Shown here in pieces: positions 32,842 through 35,971 of a stretch of DNA of 35,971 nucleotides. Every line of letters begins with the position of its first letter. Position 1 is the stretch's first letter. Source of the stretch: an uncultured Kordiimonadaceae bacterium (lineage in GTDB: Bacteria > Pseudomonadota > Alphaproteobacteria > Sphingomonadales > Emcibacteraceae). Location of the stretch: assembly GCA_937914685.1 (NCBI GenBank), contig CALDNY010000297.1, positions 1-35,971 on the forward strand. The letters run 5' to 3'. A program made the position numbers and the translations under genes. The notes beneath the pieces were generated by a model that saw only the letters and a program-made list of their open reading frames with translations, ran no database searches and had not been told where the DNA came from.

Positions 32842-32853
32842 TATCATTATAAC
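32838..32853. promoter_or_regulatory. proposed GntR-type operator, copy 4 (GATATA-TCAT-TATAAC)
   Basis: The arms match five of six around a 4-base spacer. It lies in the divergent region before the GntR gene and covers the possible -10 of the DUF1330-ALDH promoter. It is close to copies at 6864, 9210, 19172 and 33755. Confidence 0.45.
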
Positions 32854-32860
32854 CAATCAA

Positions 32861-32878
32861 CAATGACTTTTGTCATTG
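32861..32878. promoter_or_regulatory. Fnr-type operator, copy 4 (CAATGAC-TTTT-GTCATTG)
   Basis: This is the best copy: a perfect 7-base inverted repeat with a 4-base spacer, between the divergent DUF1330-ALDH operon and the GntR gene. Eight bases separate it from the proposed GntR-type site. Confidence 0.65.
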
Positions 32879-32913
32879 ATATCAGCGTCTATCCTTAATT
32901 AGCGGAATTTTAT

Positions 32914-33711
32914 ATGACTGACAGAATAGTAGCAGCAAAAAATACGATAGACGATAGTTTGCCAACCCCTCTTTATCACCAGATTTACGTGCTCATTCGT
33001 GAAAAAATTTTTTCCGGTTCTTATGCAAACGGAACGCTCATACCAACTGAAAATGAGCTCGAGAAAATGTTTAATGTTTCGCGCATCACCGTAAAGCGTG
33101 CGCTCGATGAACTTGCTGCTGAAGGACTGGTAACTAGGCAACGTGGCCGCGGCACTACCATAACATTTGATAACCCGGTTTCATCATCGCCCACCAATAT
33201 GGACGGCCTGCTTGAAGATTTAGCAACAATTGCTAAAGAAACCAAGGTCACAGTTCTTGAGTTTGATTATGTTAAGGCACCACCACAAGCCACCGATGCA
33301 CTTAAGCTTCCCGCATCATCCATAGTACAAAAAGCAATTCGCGTACGCCTGAAAAATGAGACACCATTTTCTTTTGTGATTACGTATGTGCCGGAAGAAA
33401 TTGGTCGCTCTTTTTCATATGACGAGCTTGAAAATGAACCGATCCTTGCACTTATCGAACGCTCAGGGAAAACTATCTCACGCGCCCGTCAAACCATCAC
33501 CGCAACCCTAGCTGATGGTACCACGGGTCCCGCGCTTTCTGTAAACATAGGGTCCCCGCTCCTGAAGGTGAGCCGGATTGTCTATGATGATGAAGACAAG
33601 CCTGTCGAATATATTACCATCTATTACCGTCCAGATCATTATCAACTTAGCCTGGAACTTTCACGGGTTAAGGGTGAGAAGTCGAATTTTTGGTCCGCAG
33701 AACAAAAGTAA
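32914..33711 (+). CDS. GntR-family regulator, HutC subfamily
   Basis: The 265-residue protein has the GntR winged HTH at about 18-85 (LYHQIYVLIREKIFSG, LIPTENELEKMFNVSRITVKRALDELAAEGLVTRQRGRGT). A UTRA effector domain covers about 100-250, with the fold's F-V-I-T-Y-V-P stretch and the closing VSRIVYDDEDKPVEYITIYYRPDHYQ. HutC-type members usually repress catabolic genes until a pathway metabolite binds. It is divergent from the DUF1330-ALDH operon and followed by the amine-oxidase-like gene. The recurring RWTATR-N4-TATAWY motif near five promoters, including its own, is a candidate operator. Confidence 0.92.
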   Translation: MTDRIVAAKNTIDDSLPTPLYHQIYVLIREKIFSGSYANGTLIPTENELEKMFNVSRITVKRALDELAAEGLVTRQRGRGTTITFDNPVSSSPTNMDGLLEDLATIAKETKVTVLEFDYVKAPPQATDALKLPASSIVQKAIRVRLKNETPFSFVITYVPEEIGRSFSYDELENEPILALIERSGKTISRARQTITATLADGTTGPALSVNIGSPLLKVSRIVYDDEDKPVEYITIYYRPDHYQLSLELSRVKGEKSNFWSAEQK

Positions 33712-33740
33712 TTATAGAGAAGCGATTGAAATTCACATTC

Positions 33741-33776
33741 GGATAAGTTATAAGGTTATGTCATTATAATTTATCC
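33741..33776. repeat. 13-base inverted repeat between the GntR and amine oxidase genes
   Basis: GGATAAGTTATAA (33741-33753) and TTATAATTTATCC (33764-33776) match in 12 of 13 paired positions around a 10-base loop. It could be a weak AT-rich terminator after the GntR gene or an extended operator. The downstream gene starts 10 bases later. Confidence 0.5.
33755..33770. promoter_or_regulatory. proposed GntR-type operator, copy 5 (GTTATG-TCAT-TATAAT)
   Basis: This is the weakest-matched copy, sharing TCATTATAA with copy 4. It lies within the larger inverted repeat at 33741-33776, just before the amine-oxidase-like gene. Confidence 0.3.
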
Positions 33777-33786
33777 GGACTTAAAA

Positions 33787-35214
33787 ATGAGCAATAATTT
33801 TAAATTTCCATCACGAAGACAAGTCCTCGCAGGCCTCGGAGCCGGAGCGAGCTCGCTTGCCCTGGCGTCCTGCGGACAAACAGGCGAGTCATCAAAAAAA
33901 TATGACACGATTGTCATAGGTGCCGGATTATCCGGCCTACACGCTGCGCGCTTACTCGAAGATGAAGGTTCCAGTGTCGTTATACTCGAATCCAGCATGC
34001 GAACTGGCGGTCGAATTTTCACCATGGATGATGTCCCGTCAAAACCGGACGCGGGGGGAATGGAAATCGGGCAAATGTACGCACGTGCCCGCTCCACTAT
34101 CGCTGACCTCAATATTGAACTCAGCGCTTTCCCGTCGTCTCCACCAGGAATGATGATCAATTACGGCGATCTTAATACAACCATGTCCGAATGGGCTACT
34201 TGGCAACATAACCCCTTACCGGAAGCCCTTAAAAAAATACCGCCATTTGCATTATTGCGCGGCGCCATGCCGAAACCCAATCCGCTTGCAGAGCTGGATA
34301 GCTGGCTTGAAAAAGACGCGCAGCAATTTGACGTTCCGCTGTCTGATTATTTAAAAAACCTCGGCGATAATGATGTGATCCGCAACATGATTAACGTCAG
34401 TCTTCAAGGAGATAGTGTCGACCATATATCTATGCTTGGGGAACTTAGAAAAGGCCGCGTGGGACAATTTGAACGCAGCAATGGTCCCTCGGAAATGATT
34501 GTAGGTGGTGCAAGCCGCCTGCCAGAAGCTATGGCTGAAAGTTTAAAATCATCCATTATGCACGGCAAAAGAGTTACTCAAATAAAACGCAGCGGTAACA
34601 TTTCCATTGTCACTTGTGATGACGGCAGTGAATATAGTGCTGAACATGTTATTTGTACGGTCCCTTACGCCGTACTTCAAAACATTAAGATCGACCCCCC
34701 ATTACCTGCGCTGCAACAACAGGCAATCAATGAAATCCCATATCTGCCGGCAACGGCATTTTATTTTACCTCGAGCGAACCATATTGGCAGAGCGACGGC
34801 TTGCCGCCGACAATGTGGACCAACAGTGTAATTGAAAGAGTCTTTGCTCTGGCCTCTGCCGATACATCGGTGGCCATTTTCTGGGGGCTTATTAACGGCA
34901 ATAATGCGCTTGCATTTGATAAATTATCACGCGCCGATCAGGAACAAACAATCTTAAGTGAAATGGCACGAATCAGACCCGCTTGCACAGGAAAACTAAC
35001 CGTTCATAAAATTCATTCATGGACCGCGTATCCACACAATAAGGGGGTATGGGCTTACTGGAAACCGGGTCAGATTACAAAGTTTGGCGAAGTTTACCGT
35101 TCCACTCATCAAAACATCCATTTTGCGGGCGAGCATACCTCCACATTTGCCGCCGGCATTGAAGGCGCATTTGAAAGTGGTGAACGCGCCGCTTTCGAAA
35201 TTCTGGGAGTATAA
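33787..35214 (+). CDS. flavin amine oxidase-family protein, Tat-type lipoprotein signal
   Basis: The 475-residue protein starts with SRRQVL (9-14), a twin-arginine motif, then a hydrophobic stretch ending in a lipobox LASC with Cys29. It is likely exported folded with its FAD and tethered to a membrane. The Rossmann segment TIVIGAGLSGLHAARLL and RTGGRIFT bind FAD. The C-terminal HFAGEHTSTFAAGIEGAFESGERAA is the monoamine oxidase/FAD-dependent oxidoreductase signature. Relatives oxidise amines, including nicotine-type compounds and polyamines, or desaturate rings. It follows the GntR gene by 75 bases and is followed after 3 bases by a two-domain VOC gene, forming an operon. The substrate is unknown. 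Confidence 0.87.
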   Translation: MSNNFKFPSRRQVLAGLGAGASSLALASCGQTGESSKKYDTIVIGAGLSGLHAARLLEDEGSSVVILESSMRTGGRIFTMDDVPSKPDAGGMEIGQMYARARSTIADLNIELSAFPSSPPGMMINYGDLNTTMSEWATWQHNPLPEALKKIPPFALLRGAMPKPNPLAELDSWLEKDAQQFDVPLSDYLKNLGDNDVIRNMINVSLQGDSVDHISMLGELRKGRVGQFERSNGPSEMIVGGASRLPEAMAESLKSSIMHGKRVTQIKRSGNISIVTCDDGSEYSAEHVICTVPYAVLQNIKIDPPLPALQQQAINEIPYLPATAFYFTSSEPYWQSDGLPPTMWTNSVIERVFALASADTSVAIFWGLINGNNALAFDKLSRADQEQTILSEMARIRPACTGKLTVHKIHSWTAYPHNKGVWAYWKPGQITKFGEVYRSTHQNIHFAGEHTSTFAAGIEGAFESGERAAFEILGV

Positions 35215-35217
35215 AAA

Positions 35218-35971
35218 ATGGCTGCAAATCTAGTATTAAATAATGGTTGGCACGAAGCCGTAATTATGGTGAGTGATCTAGACCGTATCGCAAAAGATCT
35301 TGAAATTGTCGGCAACTGGAAAGTCCTTGACGAAGGAAAAGTTGATCGCGCTCAATTAAACTTATGGGGCCTTTCGGACGAGGTGACGGGCCAGTATAAA
35401 CTCATAAAAAATCCTGAAGCCAATAAAGGATTTATTAGGTTTGTGACGCTTGATAAACAACCACAAAAACAAATCAGACCGGCCGGACAGATTTGGGAAA
35501 GTGGTGGTATATTTGATTTAAATTTCCGCGTAACTGACATCAATCAGAAATTTGAACAGCTTCTTAATCGTGGCTGGGCCGCTTATAACGAACCGGCACA
35601 ATATGAATTTGGACCGGTCGTTGTTAGCGAAGTACTTATGGTTGGCCCAGACGGGGTTTGCTTTGCCCTCATCGAACGTATTGCACCACCCCTTGAAGAA
35701 AAGGGCAATGCCAACGAAATTGGCCGCACATTCAATTCCACCATGATCGTGAGCGATCTTGAAAAGTCGTTTAAGTTCTTTAATGAGACTTTGGAATTTA
35801 AAACGGCAATGGAAGTTATAGGACACAGCCTTCCGCCTGGTCCCAATGTCTTGGGGATTGCTCATAACATTGCACCTAATCATCCAATGAATGTCTATAT
35901 TGTTCATCCAAACGGCGTTACAGACGGCTCCATCGAGCTGCTTACTCTGGACGGCCTTGAAGGCAGAGATT
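35218..35971 (+). CDS. two-domain VOC protein, cut by the window end
   Basis: The frame opens with ATG three bases after the amine-oxidase-like stop and stays open for 251 codons to the window edge. Two VOC modules are visible: about residues 8-160 (HEAVIMVSDLDRIAKDL... VGPDGVCFALIER) and from about 175 (FNSTMIVSDLEKSFKFFNETLEFK... GSIELLTL). The first-strand His ligand is Glu or Asn in these modules. The protein is related in layout to the two-domain VOC protein at 1925-2836. The C-terminus is missing from the window, and the function is unknown. Confidence 0.82.
   Translation, partial: MAANLVLNNGWHEAVIMVSDLDRIAKDLEIVGNWKVLDEGKVDRAQLNLWGLSDEVTGQYKLIKNPEANKGFIRFVTLDKQPQKQIRPAGQIWESGGIFDLNFRVTDINQKFEQLLNRGWAAYNEPAQYEFGPVVVSEVLMVGPDGVCFALIERIAPPLEEKGNANEIGRTFNSTMIVSDLEKSFKFFNETLEFKTAMEVIGHSLPPGPNVLGIAHNIAPNHPMNVYIVHPNGVTDGSIELLTLDGLEGRD

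Noticed and set aside
1-35971. CRISPR arrays, tRNA or rRNA genes, insertion sequences, integrases
   Set aside because: I looked for regular repeats, cloverleaf ends, transposase or integrase motifs and terminal repeats and saw none.

Overview
The window looks like one large accessory catabolic island from a Gram-negative proteobacterium, most likely an alphaproteobacterium. The reasons are a TonB-dependent receptor, TRAP and spinster-type MFS transporters, an Fnr-type regulator with the C-X2-C-X7-C spacing, and GC by eye in the mid-40s percent. The 34 genes are packed tightly, often with ATGA or TAATG overlaps. I see no housekeeping genes, RNA genes, insertion sequences or CRISPR array, and no gene-free stretch longer than about 205 bases.

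Layout. (1) 1-205: little content, perhaps the tail of a plus-strand gene. (2) 206-3904: a VAO-type FAD oxidase, divergent from a two-domain VOC protein plus a nitrilase-fold protein that lacks its catalytic Lys and Cys. (3) 6822-3909, minus: exported DUF1838 protein, then LeuC- and LeuD-like hydro-lyase subunits. (4) TonB-dependent receptor and LysR regulator. (5) 19101-10376, minus, one operon: HMG-CoA-lyase-type enzyme, hydantoinase/oxoprolinase A and B, TRAP transporter P-Q-M, NADPH-dependent alkenal/enone reductase. (6) 19220-22716, plus: class III CoA-transferase, VOC, MFS, VOC. (7) 25237-22717, minus: isochorismatase-type amidase and two PuuE-like polysaccharide-deacetylase-fold hydrolases. 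(8) 30952-25328, minus: His-rich metal transporter, amidohydrolase, second CoA-transferase, 90-residue protein, His-tailed bicupin, second isochorismatase-type amidase, Fnr-like regulator. (9) 32778-31047, minus: DUF1330 protein and aldehyde dehydrogenase. (10) 32914 to the end, plus: HutC-type GntR regulator, Tat-exported FAD amine oxidase-like lipoprotein, and a two-domain VOC protein cut by the window edge.

How the genes may work together (inference). The set fits stepwise breakdown of a nitrogen-containing ring, possibly a cyclic imide or lactam. PuuE-like hydrolases would open the ring, isochorismatase-type amidases would release ammonia from the half-amide, and the LeuCD-like hydro-lyase would hydrate the unsaturated diacid. 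A CoA-transferase would then activate the hydroxy acid and the HMG-CoA-lyase-type enzyme would cleave it to central metabolites. Hydantoinase A/B adds an ATP-dependent lactam-opening option. The substrate cannot be read from the sequence.

Regulation. Two palindrome families recur at promoters. ATGAY-N4-GTCAY occurs at four promoters and suits the Fnr-like regulator encoded inside the cluster. A looser RWTATR-N4-TATAWY motif occurs at five promoters and may be the operator of the GntR protein. The two sit side by side in front of the GntR gene, and at three promoters the Fnr-type site lies 28.5 bases from a plausible -10 hexamer.
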